64,000 bases of DNA from Porticoccaceae bacterium (GCA_902562425.1 CACETF010000002.1:124001-188000), one strand, 5' to 3'; positions 45,390 through 54,993 are shown, counted from the stretch's first letter. Notes: generated by a model from the sequence alone, not told the origin. Numbers and translations: made by a program.

Positions 45390-46508
45390 CTAGTTGTCGC
45401 TTATCGTAAACTTTATCCACTCTTGAACGGCGTTGAAATCGCCGCAGAACGCGACCTTATCTCTTTTAAGATTTAGTTGATAATTGTACATGGGATCGTA
45501 GTACTCCCTCAATATGGCAGCAAGCCATGCCCTATGATCAAGATAGTTATTACTATCCTGAGTCACAAGAGCATAATCGATAAGATTTGCAATTTTTTTT
45601 GTTCTTTGACCGCCTAAGCGTTTTTTTATTCGATGCAGACTATCTTTTAAATAGGAACTAAATCGGTAGTCTCCGTCATCTGGATATTTGGTTAATGTTT
45701 GGCGATGGCGTTCTATTACATACTCATGTAATAGGCTGGAGACTCGATCTTCAAACGATTTCTTGATAATTACTATTGGACTTGTATTCATTTTGTCAAA
45801 TAGTGTTGGGGGTATTTGTCGAGACCCAATCGATCTACTTTCGTTCTCAAAAATAATAGGCAAGTCCGGATTTAAATCCACTAAATTAAGTAGATGAAGT
45901 AGAACACAATTTTCAAAATTTAATTGACTAGGTTGTTCCTCAAAAGAACGACCGAAGCTAGAACCTTTGTGATTTGCAGCACTCTCTAAATTTATTGCTC
46001 TGACAAAGTAATTGAGCATTTTCGTTTTACCGGTACCAGTCATTCCGCCTAAAATTAGTATGGACCCGGTTTTGATGAACTGATGGAGGGTGTCAAGCAA
46101 ACAATTACGCATTGCCTTAAAACCTCCAGTGACTCGGGAACAAGCATATCCAGCGTTGTGAATCCAGTCTTGAGCAATTTTTGAACGCATACCTCCGCGA
46201 GCACAAAATAAAATAGAATTCTGGTCTCTTTTAAGTTGTTCGCACCATGCTTCGATGCGTTGCTCACGAGACTTACCGCTCACTATTCGGTGACCGAGAT
46301 TGATTGCTGATTGCTGTCCTGCATGACGAAAGCAAATTCCTACCTCTTCCCGTTCGTTGTCATTAAGCAGCGGGATATTTATGCTCTTCGGTATCGTCCC
46401 ATGTGCGAATTCAATGGGAGCTCTCACGTCAATCATTGTGGTTCCTGACAACAATAATGACCGAATATCGGGTACTACAGCTCCTGTATTTATAAGAGGG
46501 GTATTCAT
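45390..46508 (-). CDS. selU: tRNA 2-selenouridine synthase
   Basis: 372 residues (also called mnmH/YbbB). N-terminal rhodanese domain with the catalytic Cys in LFCARGGMRSK, then a P-loop domain with Walker A GGMTGTGKT. It replaces sulfur of geranylated or thiolated uridine-34 by selenium, using selenophosphate. Starts one base after the selD stop, the common selD-selU pair. With no selA/selB here, the window shows only the selenouridine branch. Confidence 0.95.
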   Translation of the reverse strand: MNTPLINTGAVVPDIRSLLLSGTTMIDVRAPIEFAHGTIPKSINIPLLNDNEREEVGICFRHAGQQSAINLGHRIVSGKSREQRIEAWCEQLKRDQNSILFCARGGMRSKIAQDWIHNAGYACSRVTGGFKAMRNCLLDTLHQFIKTGSILILGGMTGTGKTKMLNYFVRAINLESAANHKGSSFGRSFEEQPSQLNFENCVLLHLLNLVDLNPDLPIIFENESRSIGSRQIPPTLFDKMNTSPIVIIKKSFEDRVSSLLHEYVIERHRQTLTKYPDDGDYRFSSYLKDSLHRIKKRLGGQRTKKIANLIDYALVTQDSNNYLDHRAWLAAILREYYDPMYNYQLNLKRDKVAFCGDFNAVQEWIKFTISDN

Positions 46509-47555
46509 TTAGCGACTAATATGAATTTGGGGTTGATCCGCTTTATTCGGCACGACTGATCCGATTGGGCGAAACAAACAATCGTGTGTTTTTAAAATTT
46601 TTTCGACGATGGCCCGTTGTTTGGGTTGGACGGTTATAAGAAGACCCCCACTAGTTTGGGGATCGCAAAATATTTTTTTATCATACAAATTTGAACCGAC
46701 GATGTCATTTTTGCAACTTTCCCAGTTTCGATTACTGCCACCAGGGACTGCGCCCTTATCACAGTAATTATAAAGGTACTCATCAAGAATTGGTACCAAA
46801 GAGCGGCTCACCGAGGCGGATACGTTGCTTGCTTTGCATATCTCTAGTAAGTGGCCCAGAAGACCAAAACCGGTAACATCTGTCATAGCATTTACTTCCG
46901 GGAGAGTGGCAAGGCTGATGCCTACTTTGTTAAGTTTAAGCATACTGGTTTCTGCAAGCTCGGCATGCTGGGGTAATAATATTCCTCTCTTTCTGGCTGT
47001 CGTGAGAATGCCCACACCTAAAGGTTTAGTCAAAAAAAGTATGTCACCAACTTGTGCAGTATTATTCTGCTTCAGATTGGATATAGGTACTATTCCAGTT
47101 GCGGCAAGTCCGAAAATAGGTTCAGGAGAGTCAATCGAGTGACCTCCCGCTAGATGAATTCCAGCATCATGGCAAGTTTTTCGTCCACCCTCAATAACAA
47201 GTTGACCAGCAGAAAGAGGAAGCTTGTCAATGGGCCACCCGAAAATCGCGATGGCCACCGATGGAGTCCCTCCCATTGCGTATATATCACTTAAAGCATT
47301 TGTCGCCGCTATTCGTCCATAGCAAAACGGATCATCAACAATAGGCATAAAAAAATCGGTTGTGCTTATAATAGCTCGACCATCTGAGAGGTCATAAACA
47401 GCAGCGTCATCTCGATGTTGGTTGCCGACTAATAAGTTACCCTGTGGAGGGCCTCCGAGTTTAGACTCCAACAGTCTCGAGAGATTATCGGGACTAATTT
47501 TACAACCACAACCCGCACCGTGACTGTACTGTGTTAGTTTTATATTTTCCTGCAT
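46509..47555 (-). CDS. selD: Selenide, water dikinase (selenophosphate synthase)
   Basis: Makes selenophosphate from selenide and ATP. 348 residues. The active-site segment YSHGAGCGCKISP is fully kept, with Cys rather than selenocysteine at the catalytic position. Other signatures: DDAAVYDLSDG, STTDFFMPIVDDP and FCDPQTSGGLL. Directly followed by selU. Confidence 0.97.
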   Translation of the reverse strand: MQENIKLTQYSHGAGCGCKISPDNLSRLLESKLGGPPQGNLLVGNQHRDDAAVYDLSDGRAIISTTDFFMPIVDDPFCYGRIAATNALSDIYAMGGTPSVAIAIFGWPIDKLPLSAGQLVIEGGRKTCHDAGIHLAGGHSIDSPEPIFGLAATGIVPISNLKQNNTAQVGDILFLTKPLGVGILTTARKRGILLPQHAELAETSMLKLNKVGISLATLPEVNAMTDVTGFGLLGHLLEICKASNVSASVSRSLVPILDEYLYNYCDKGAVPGGSNRNWESCKNDIVGSNLYDKKIFCDPQTSGGLLITVQPKQRAIVEKILKTHDCLFRPIGSVVPNKADQPQIHISR

Positions 47556-48347
47556 TATTTAACACCCTTTCGTCTTGTGATTTTAAGTAGAATTGCATGC
47601 ATGGCTTCGAAAGCCGGTAATATAATGAAACACTAATATACCAAACATAGGTTTCAAACATAATCAGGCCCATGAGAGGGAAAAGAATATTTCTTTAAGG
47701 TATTTTCTATGATAGCCAAAGGGGTATCTCAGCTTTTATGGCCGAAAAAACAAGACTTGATGAAAATTATTGTCCCAACGGAGCGGATTATGTCACAAGA
47801 GAATGAGCTGAATCAAAGTGATTGGGAGAGCTTATTTTTGTGGGAAACTATGGATATGACACTTTAAGAAATGATTTAACAAACTCTTGAGAGCATGACA
47901 ATAAAGCTTCTTTAAACAAGAAGTGACCCAGCCTGCTTAAGTTATGAAGACAAACGTCCCGGATTTTATCCATTTTAATGAGGACCGAGGACTACCATTC
48001 ATGTGGATCGTCTTCGGATGATCCGGCGATATGCTGAGTTCTCGAGCGCTGAGGTACCGAATGAGTTAGTTATCCTCATGCTCGCGAGCGGCCAATTAGG
48101 GCTTCTATTGGCTTTTGATGTTGCTCCCCACTAAGACTGTGTTTATAAACATCTTATAGAAGAGGAAGATATTGCAAAGTCGGGTGTGGTGATCAATTCG
48201 GTTGTGGTGATGGTCTGAGATGCCCACTATGTTAAAAGTCGATTTAAAATGCATTTACACAGTAAACTTGATCGTGAAAACATTGGATCAAGAGGTTTCG
48301 GAGGGTTCTGTTACACTCAGTAGTTTGGCAAAACAGTCATTTGGGCT
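47556..48347. other. Gap with possible coding remnants
   Basis: About 790 bases between selD and the carbonic anhydrase. A 52-codon plus-strand frame (47709-47867, MIAKGVSQLLWPKKQDLMKI...) and later Glu/Val-rich fragments in changing frames look like a decayed gene, but I cannot name it. No RNA or repeat is seen. Confidence 0.35.
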
Positions 48348-48989
48348 TTAATTGGTGCAAAGAGATCTGATAAAAATTAAATCACTCAATGAGGAAACTG
48401 CACCTGTAAGATCACGCAGTATCCCAGTAGACAAATTATAAATCCAACCATGCAGAGACAAATCAAGTTTTTTGATCCAAGCGTCTTTAACTAAGCTTAG
48501 GTTACCAAGATTCGCTATTTGGTTTACTACATTCAATTCACTGAGTCGGTTACTTCTCTCTGCTTTACAACTTAGCGCGTCAAGGTCACTTTTATGATCA
48601 ATTCTTATTTTTAGAATATTGTCTATCCATGGATTTATAAATTTAGAAGATGGTTTGTTAAACGCAGATTCAATGCCACCGCAACCGGTGTGACCACACA
48701 CTATTATATGTTTTACCTCCAAAAAATATATCGCGTACTCGAGGACTGAAAGACAGTTTATATCGTTTACATTCACTTGATTGGCTATATTTCGGTGTAC
48801 AAAAATATTACCGGGTGGTAAATCAAGAATTTGGCTCGGTGATACACGACTATCAGAGCAGCCTATCCAGCAATATTCTGGATTTTGCTGTTTTGCGGCG
48901 GCTGCAAAAAACTCCGAGTCTTCATTTTTTCGCGACTTTGCCCAATTACTATTTCTCTGGAGGAGGTCTTCTAAATCGTTCAATGCCAA
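48348..48989 (-). CDS. Beta-class carbonic anhydrase
   Basis: 213 residues. Zinc ligands and catalytic pair are seen: CWIGCSDSRVSP (first Cys and the Asp-Arg dyad) and HIIVCGHTGCGGIE (His and second Cys). The N-terminal motif SNWAKSRKNEDSEFF is usual in gammaproteobacterial Can-like enzymes. Interconverts CO2 and bicarbonate. Monocistronic-looking, 85 bases after nrdJb. Confidence 0.95.
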   Translation of the reverse strand: MALNDLEDLLQRNSNWAKSRKNEDSEFFAAAAKQQNPEYCWIGCSDSRVSPSQILDLPPGNIFVHRNIANQVNVNDINCLSVLEYAIYFLEVKHIIVCGHTGCGGIESAFNKPSSKFINPWIDNILKIRIDHKSDLDALSCKAERSNRLSELNVVNQIANLGNLSLVKDAWIKKLDLSLHGWIYNLSTGILRDLTGAVSSLSDLIFIRSLCTN

Positions 48990-49073
48990 CTCCTTGGTGA
49001 CCGGTTTTAGATTTTTAGATGTAGTTACTCTTTGGTGGATAATTAATCTGATGTGTGCCGGGGTGAAACAAAG

Positions 49074-49745
49074 CTATCCACATTTGGAGTCACCGCAACT
49101 AAGGCAAGTCATACATCCATCCAATAATATTAGAGCCTTAGTGCTGCACTTCTTACATAATCTCGCTGATTCAGGGAAGCCAGTGGCTTGAACTTTAGCG
49201 GTCTCGTAAGCGGCCCGTTTTTCATCCATTATTTTTTGTTGATGTTCCGGTATTTGTGGTTTTGTTATAAGTCCTATTTTTTGTAGATGATCCTCTATGG
49301 CCCATCCAATTTCAGCAACAAGGGAGGGCATAAATTTACCCCCTTGTTTGAAGTAACCGCCTTGAGGATCAAAGACAGCCTTGAGTTCCTCAACTAAAAA
49401 TGTACAGTCTCCACCTTTTCGGAATACGGCTGAAACCACTCTGGTTAGTGCCACAATCCATTGGAAGTGATCCATATTTTTTGAGTTGATAAATATCTCA
49501 AATGGACGCCGTAATTCGTGATCAGTGCCCTCATTGAGCAAGATATCATTAATCGTGAGATACAGGGCGTGATCTGAGAGAGGCGTTTTGATCTTGTAAG
49601 TGCTTCCTGGTAATGCCTCTGGCCTTGAAACTTTTTCGTGCATTTGAATGATATTGCTTTCAGGAATGGAAGGTTTTTCCTCAGGCGCTGCCTCTTTTGT
49701 AAGCACCTTATAGCCAACTATTTTTTGATCTATTTTTTTATTCAT
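49074..49745 (-). CDS. nrdJb: B12-dependent ribonucleotide reductase, NrdJb subunit (full-length copy)
   Basis: 223 residues. The C-terminal piece of class II reductase, which Pseudomonas-like bacteria encode as a separate gene. It has the TSCPD-like domain (RRPFEIFINSKNMDHFQWIV) and the C-terminal Cys-rich tail CKKCSTKALILLDGCMTCLS, CGDSKCG, which regenerates the active-site disulfide. ATG 49745 overlaps the stop of the upstream truncated copy by four bases (ATGA) and has no Shine-Dalgarno of its own, so its translation must rely on that copy. Confidence 0.92.
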   Translation of the reverse strand: MNKKIDQKIVGYKVLTKEAAPEEKPSIPESNIIQMHEKVSRPEALPGSTYKIKTPLSDHALYLTINDILLNEGTDHELRRPFEIFINSKNMDHFQWIVALTRVVSAVFRKGGDCTFLVEELKAVFDPQGGYFKQGGKFMPSLVAEIGWAIEDHLQKIGLITKPQIPEHQQKIMDEKRAAYETAKVQATGFPESARLCKKCSTKALILLDGCMTCLSCGDSKCG

Positions 49746-50305
49746 TTTTTAGTTTCAACGGTCTCGTAAGCGGCCCGTTTTTCATCCATTATTTTTTGTT
49801 GATGTTCCGGTATTTGTGGTTTTGTTATAAGTCCTATTTTTTGTAGATGATCCTCTATGGCCCATCCAATTTCAGCAACAAGGGAGGGCATAAATTTACC
49901 CCCTTGTTTGAAGTAACCGCCTTGAGGATCAAAGACAGCCTTGAGTTCCTCAACTAAAAATGTACAGTCTCCACCTTTTCGGAATACGGCTGAAACCACT
50001 CTGGTTAGTGCCACAATCCATTGGAAGTGATCCATATTTTTTGAGTTGATAAATATCTCAAATGGACGCCGTAATTCGTGATCAGTGCCCTCATTGAGCA
50101 AGATATCATTAATCGTGAGATACAGGGCGTGATCTGAGAGAGGCGTTTTGATCTTATAAGTGCTTCCTGGTAATGCCTCTGGCCTTGAAACTTTTTCGTG
50201 CATTTGAATGATATTGCTTTCAGGAATGGAGGGTTTTTCCTCAGGCGCTGCCTCTTTTGTAAGCACCTTATAGCCAACTATTTTTTGATCTATTTTTTTA
50301 TTCAT
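49199..50305. repeat. 547-bp direct tandem duplication within nrdJb
   Basis: 49199-49745 and 49759-50305 are the same apart from 49596/50156 (G/A) and 49671/50231 (A/G), both silent. Thirteen unique bases separate the copies; the period is 560 bp. Confidence 0.95.
49742..50305 (-). CDS. NrdJb, truncated tandem duplicate lacking the Cys-rich tail
   Basis: About 187 residues from ATG 50305, which has an excellent GGAGGAGG seven bases or so upstream; a longer frame to 50326 is not needed. It is identical to the downstream copy over about 182 residues, then ends in VETKK and a stop, missing CKKC...CGDSKCG. At DNA level 547 bp is repeated with only two silent changes. It follows nrdJa by 39 bases. 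Possibly only a translational relay for the full copy, or a second structural subunit without the redox tail. Confidence 0.88.
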   Translation of the reverse strand: MNKKIDQKIVGYKVLTKEAAPEEKPSIPESNIIQMHEKVSRPEALPGSTYKIKTPLSDHALYLTINDILLNEGTDHELRRPFEIFINSKNMDHFQWIVALTRVVSAVFRKGGDCTFLVEELKAVFDPQGGYFKQGGKFMPSLVAEIGWAIEDHLQKIGLITKPQIPEHQQKIMDEKRAAYETVETKK

Positions 50306-50344
50306 CAACCTCCTCCAGTCAGGCATTTAATGCTGTTGATATCT

Positions 50345-52495
50345 TTAAAACTTTCCATAGTAACCTTCTTTTAAAGCATCAAAGAGGTTTGCAGCGGTAT
50401 GCTTTTCTCCATCATATTCGATCTCTTCATTGCCTTTGAATTCAGCAGTTGATCCATCTTCTAGTGTGAAGCAATAGGTAGTGTTCTCTAGATCTTGTTC
50501 TTTTACTAAAACGCCTTGAAACGCCTCAGGGTTAAACCGGAACGTGGTGCATCCTTTCAACCCTTTTTTCGCAGCATATAAATAGATATCTTTAAAGTCT
50601 TCATAATTACAATCTGTGGGTACATTTATGGTTTTAGAAATAGAAGAATCTACCCATTTTTGCGCTGCCGCTTGAATGTCGACGTGTTGTTTGGGCATGA
50701 TGTTTTCAGAGCTGACGAAGTAATCGGGAAGCGCGTTGTCTGGATTCTCAGAAAATGGCATAGCAGAATTATTCACCAGCGCTCTGTATGCGAGTAACTC
50801 GTATGAATAAACATCCACTTTTTCTTTGGATTTTCGTCCCTCCCGAATCACGTTACGTGAATAGTGGTGCGCAAAACTGGGCTCTATTCCATTGCTGACA
50901 TTGTTTGCCAGTGATAAAGAAATAGTACCTGTAGGGGCAATGGAGGTGTGGTGACTAAAACGACATCCCTCCTCAGTAATGGAATCCACTAACTCAGGGG
51001 CTACTTCAGCAATTTTCTTCATGTAGTCACTGTACTTGCCAAGCAATACCTTTCCTGCGATTTTGTCACCGATTTTGATGCCATCCTCTGCAAGTTCAGG
51101 TTTTTTGAAAAGCATTTCTGCTGTAACTGAAAAATTGTCATTCATGATTTTTGCAGGTCCTTTTTCTCTTGCTAGATTCAGCCCCGCCTGAAGACCAGAT
51201 ACTGCCATTTCACGAGCAACACGTTCAGTGAATTCCACTGAGTTTTTATCGCCATATTGCATACACAGCATTGTTATAGCAGATCCGAGGCCAAGAAATC
51301 CCATACCATGCCGACGTTTGTACTCGATTTCTTCCCTTTGCCTATCCAGTGGTAAACCATTAATTTCGACAACATTATCGAGCATTCTTGTAAAAACCTG
51401 CACGACTTCTTTATATTCTTCCCAGTCGAAATATGCATCCTCTGAGAAAGGGTTACGTACGAATTTAGTAAGATTTATGGAGCCTAACAAACAGCTACCA
51501 TATGGCGGTAGTGGTTGTTCGCCACATGGGTTCGTTGCACGAATATCCTCACAAAACCAGTTGTTGTTGTTTTTGTTTACTTGATCAATGAGGATAAATC
51601 CTGGTTCTGCGAAATCATATGTGGACGACATAATAGCATTCCACAACTTTTGGGCCCGAATTGTTTCATAAATTTTGCACGCCACCAAGCCCTGCTCGTT
51701 ACGGACATAGCCTTCTGATGTTGGGAATGACTTCCACACGATTTTTTCATCGTTTAAATTCAGCCCATTTTCAACCTCTTTTGCAGTGATAGGGAATGTC
51801 AAATCCCAATTTCTATTGTCTTGTACTGCGTTGATAAATTCCTCGGTTATCAGAAGTGAGAGGTTGAATTGACGAAGTCGGCCGTCCTCCCTCTTTGCAC
51901 GCACGAAATCGAATACATCTGGATGGCTAACGTCAAAGGTAGCCATCTGTGCACCACGCCGACCGCCCGCAGAAGAAACTGTAAAGCACATCTTGTCGAA
52001 TATATCCATGAAAGACAGTGGACCTGATGTATATGCTCCAGCTCCCGACACATAGGCGCCTTTTGGCCTAAGTGTCGAAAATTCATAACCAATCCCACAT
52101 CCTGCCTTCAAGGTCAGTCCTGCCTCAAGGTTACTTTCAAGGATTCCTCTCATTGAATCGGGGACAATTCCTGAAACCGTGCAGTTGATTGTGGAGGTAG
52201 AGGGTTTGTATTCTTGCGCTCCAGCATTCGATATTATTCTACCCGCCGGAATTGCTCCATGCTGAAGCGCCCATTCAAATCGATCTTGCCAAAATGCCGA
52301 ATTTTCTGGATCTTCCACCCGCGCCAATGCTATAGCAACCCTTCGATATGTAGCTGCTATGTCGTGATCTATCGGATCCATGTGTTTATCTTTTAATCGA
52401 TATTTTTTATCCCAAATATCCATCGATGCATCTTGCATACCTATTTCGTCGTCTCTAATGGTCGTTTTGATCGACCTTAATTTTGCTACGCTCAT
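50345..52495 (-). CDS. nrdJa: Adenosylcobalamin-dependent ribonucleotide reductase, catalytic subunit NrdJa
   Basis: 716 residues; class II reductase that makes deoxyribonucleotides with a B12-derived thiyl radical, needing no oxygen. Active-site Cys/Glu loop NPCGEQPLPPYGSCLLGSIN and the first redox Cys in STINCTVSGIVPDS are kept, as is TGTISLSLANNVSNGIEPSF. The protein ends without the Cys-rich tail, which is on nrdJb. Paired NrdR-type boxes lie 98-138 bases upstream. nrdAB or nrdD genes are not in the window. Confidence 0.94.
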   Translation of the reverse strand: MSVAKLRSIKTTIRDDEIGMQDASMDIWDKKYRLKDKHMDPIDHDIAATYRRVAIALARVEDPENSAFWQDRFEWALQHGAIPAGRIISNAGAQEYKPSTSTINCTVSGIVPDSMRGILESNLEAGLTLKAGCGIGYEFSTLRPKGAYVSGAGAYTSGPLSFMDIFDKMCFTVSSAGGRRGAQMATFDVSHPDVFDFVRAKREDGRLRQFNLSLLITEEFINAVQDNRNWDLTFPITAKEVENGLNLNDEKIVWKSFPTSEGYVRNEQGLVACKIYETIRAQKLWNAIMSSTYDFAEPGFILIDQVNKNNNNWFCEDIRATNPCGEQPLPPYGSCLLGSINLTKFVRNPFSEDAYFDWEEYKEVVQVFTRMLDNVVEINGLPLDRQREEIEYKRRHGMGFLGLGSAITMLCMQYGDKNSVEFTERVAREMAVSGLQAGLNLAREKGPAKIMNDNFSVTAEMLFKKPELAEDGIKIGDKIAGKVLLGKYSDYMKKIAEVAPELVDSITEEGCRFSHHTSIAPTGTISLSLANNVSNGIEPSFAHHYSRNVIREGRKSKEKVDVYSYELLAYRALVNNSAMPFSENPDNALPDYFVSSENIMPKQHVDIQAAAQKWVDSSISKTINVPTDCNYEDFKDIYLYAAKKGLKGCTTFRFNPEAFQGVLVKEQDLENTTYCFTLEDGSTAEFKGNEEIEYDGEKHTAANLFDALKEGYYGKF

Positions 52496-52592
52496 TCTAA
52501 TTCCTTTTACTCAACGATTTTTTGATCCACTTTTTTTGTCAAATGACCTTTCATTTTTTTGCTTTTCGTCGACTTGAATTTTCTGTCACTTC

Positions 52593-52633
52593 CAAGATTT
52601 AGTAGTATATAAATCTATAACTACCACATCTAG
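52593..52633 (-). promoter_or_regulatory. Paired NrdR-type boxes upstream of nrdJa
   Basis: Minus strand: CTAGATGTGG (52633-52624) and CTAAATCTTG (52602-52593). Both keep C-T-A-x-A-T-x-T-x-G, the fixed positions of the NrdR-box consensus core CWATATATWG, and their starts are 31 bases apart, the spacing reported for functional NrdR box pairs (three helical turns). Confidence 0.55.
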
Positions 52634-52912
52634 TATTATTTTCGATAATTTGTCTTCTTTTTTGTTGATGAATATTGGAAAAAGCTGTGGATACTCGTGC
52701 ATACATCACACACGCACTCGGTTTTGATAGGTTGTTTTGCTTGGGGATAAACCAGGAAGGTTTTATCAAGTCTGCTGGCTTTTGTTGTTAAGTGTAAACC
52801 ACTTAGCTAAACTTATATCTCTGTTTTAACTTGCTTTGCTTGCCATAGTTTTGATACCGACTTAAATTCATAGCGGTAAAATAATTAGTCACTACAATTT
52901 TGGGTTTTTAGT
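52634..52912. other. Divergent promoter region between nrdJa and trpB
   Basis: The whole gap is 52496-52912. Besides the NrdR-type boxes it holds two DnaA-box-like sequences (GTATCCACA at 52694-52686 and TTATCCCCA at 52750-52742, minus strand) and an inverted repeat TAAGTG-TAAAC-CACTTA (52789-52805). All are candidates only. Confidence 0.35.
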
Positions 52913-54172
52913 GTGGATATTTTTGATTTTTCAAGCGGCCGAGAGGGATATTATGGCCAATATGGGGGTGTTTTTCTCCCTGAGGTTCTGCATTCCACCA
53001 TTGAAGAGCTCTTGTTTTGCTTTCGGGAGTGTAAAGAAGATCCCGATTTTTGGAGCGAATATGTGCGACTTCTACAGAACTACTCTGGTCGTCCAACGCC
53101 TGTGACACACCTTCCAAACCTTTCATGTCGTCTGGGTGGCGCTCAAATTTATGTTAAGCGGGATGATTTAAACCATACCGGCTCGCATAAAATTAACAAC
53201 GTAATGGGTCAAGGGCTGTTGTGCAAAAGACTCGGAAAGAAAAAGGTGATTGCGGAGACTGGGGCCGGTCAGCATGGGTATGCCACGGCCACAATGGCGG
53301 CGCGTTTTGGTTTTGATTGTAAGATTTATATGGGAGCTGTTGATGTCGCTCGTCAGCGACCAAATGTTTTTTGGATGGAGAATCTCGGTGCTGAAGTCAT
53401 AGCGGTGCAAGATGGGCAAAAAACTCTCAAAGACGCTATTAATGAATGTATGCGCGATTGGGTTTTAAATATGACTGATACCCATTACGTCCTTGGAACT
53501 GCATGTGGACCTCATCCATTTCCGGAAATGGTCAGCTGGTTTCAGTCTATTATCGGTGTTGAGGCTCGCGAACAAATCTTAGCATTAGCTGGAAAATTGC
53601 CAGATCGGATTTATGCTTGTGTTGGAGGAGGGTCCAATGCAATTGGTATTTTCCAGGGATTCTTGAATGACGACAATGTTGAATTAGTGGGCTGCGAAGC
53701 GGGCGGTTTGGGTGCGGGTTCAAATATGCATGCAGCTCGCTTGGCATATAACGACGCTTCTGTGGGAGTAGCACAAGGTTATAAGACTTATTTTCTACAG
53801 AATCAGCAAGGAAATATGGTAGAGACACACTCAATTGCGGCAGGGCTTGATTATATTGGTATAAATCCTATTTTTTCTTACCTATGGGAGCAGGAAAAAG
53901 TGCGCTTTGAGGCAGCTACCGATTTGGAGGTCAAGGAAGCTTTGCGCCTGACCATGAGGACGGAGGGATTGATTCCGGCTCTAGAGACTACACATGCGTT
54001 TGCAACCGCGATTAAGGAAGCGCCAACAATGGGGGCCGACCAGATTATCCTTATCAATCAATCCGGTCGTGGTGACAAGGATATATTCATGATTGCGGAT
54101 GCACTTAATGATCAACAATGGAAAAGTTTCATAAAGAGTAAAGCAGACCAGTATCGGTTAGAGGAAAATTGA
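52913..54172 (+). CDS. trpB: Tryptophan synthase beta subunit
   Basis: 419 residues starting at GTG. Joins indole and serine using PLP. PLP-Lys motif LNHTGSHKINNVMGQ, catalytic Glu in IAETGAGQHGYATAT, and the phosphate loop GGGSNAIG are kept. The sequence departs from typical TrpB in places (VDVARQRPNVFWMENLGAE where most have ERQxxNVxRMxxLGAE), so it is a divergent isoform, but its fused-overlap partner is trpA, which argues for a working synthase. Its stop overlaps the trpA ATG by one base. Confidence 0.92.
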   Translation: MDIFDFSSGREGYYGQYGGVFLPEVLHSTIEELLFCFRECKEDPDFWSEYVRLLQNYSGRPTPVTHLPNLSCRLGGAQIYVKRDDLNHTGSHKINNVMGQGLLCKRLGKKKVIAETGAGQHGYATATMAARFGFDCKIYMGAVDVARQRPNVFWMENLGAEVIAVQDGQKTLKDAINECMRDWVLNMTDTHYVLGTACGPHPFPEMVSWFQSIIGVEAREQILALAGKLPDRIYACVGGGSNAIGIFQGFLNDDNVELVGCEAGGLGAGSNMHAARLAYNDASVGVAQGYKTYFLQNQQGNMVETHSIAAGLDYIGINPIFSYLWEQEKVRFEAATDLEVKEALRLTMRTEGLIPALETTHAFATAIKEAPTMGADQIILINQSGRGDKDIFMIADALNDQQWKSFIKSKADQYRLEEN

Positions 54173-54936
54173 TGGAGCTAGCCAATTATATTAGGGAACG
54201 TCGTCGGGATAAAGACCTCCTGATAATGGCGCATGTCGTGTGCGGGTACCCATCTTTCGGAGCAAACATGCAAGCACTAGAAATTATGCAACAAGCGGGC
54301 GTCGACCTAGTAGAACTGCAATTTCCTTTTTCTGAACCGAGTGCTGATGGACCAATTTTTGTTCGGGCTAACGAGGAATCACTAAAATCTGGTACCACGA
54401 TTGACCAATGCTTTGATTTTATGCGCGCTGTCACGTCACGATTTTCGTTTAAAGTTTTAATGATGGGATATTATAATACAGTTTTTAAAATGGGTGAAAA
54501 AGACTTTTTGCAACGATTGTCTGCTGCGGGAGGTATTGCATTTATTCTACCTGATCTTCCGATTGAGGAGTCAAAGATTTTTCGCCAGGAAGCCCTGTCA
54601 TGCGGTATCGATCCGATTATTCTCATGACGCCAACAAGTAGTGATAAGCGTTTGGCTGAATTGGGTGCGGTGAGCAGCGGTATGGTTTACGTAGTTGCCC
54701 GAAAAGGGGTGACAGGGACAAAAAGTAATATTGATGCCGAAGTGTTGGCATTGCTTGAGCGATGTCGCAGGCACACTAATGTTCCGTTAGGCGTTGGCTT
54801 TGGAATTTCAAATCGCAATGATTTGCAAGCACTACGTGGAGCTGCTGATGTTGCCATCATCGGAACGGCTGCCTTAAAAATTTGGCAAACTGCCGGTCCT
54901 GATGGCCTCAAAATTTTTTTTCATACACTTGGTTGA
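54172..54936 (+). CDS. trpA: Tryptophan synthase alpha subunit
   Basis: 254 residues, TIM barrel that releases indole from indoleglycerol phosphate. Catalytic Glu in DLVELQFPFSEP and Asp in SADGPIFVRAN are kept; the usual SDP reads SEP. GVTGTKSNIDAEV and VGFGISNRNDLQAL form the phosphate site. ATG 54172 with GAGG seven bases upstream is chosen over TTG 54169. Coupled to trpB; no other trp gene is near. Confidence 0.92.
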   Translation: MELANYIRERRRDKDLLIMAHVVCGYPSFGANMQALEIMQQAGVDLVELQFPFSEPSADGPIFVRANEESLKSGTTIDQCFDFMRAVTSRFSFKVLMMGYYNTVFKMGEKDFLQRLSAAGGIAFILPDLPIEESKIFRQEALSCGIDPIILMTPTSSDKRLAELGAVSSGMVYVVARKGVTGTKSNIDAEVLALLERCRRHTNVPLGVGFGISNRNDLQALRGAADVAIIGTAALKIWQTAGPDGLKIFFHTLG

Positions 54937-54993
54937 TATGAGCATTGGGTACATTAACCTCTTTCTCTCTTTTTGATGTAGATGTAACACTAT

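Noticed and set aside
52740-52800. B12-box-like AGCCAGCAGACTTG upstream of the B12-dependent reductase
   Set aside because: Only this one piece resembles a cobalamin riboswitch. The other conserved segments and hairpins are not found, and class II reductases are not usually repressed by B12.
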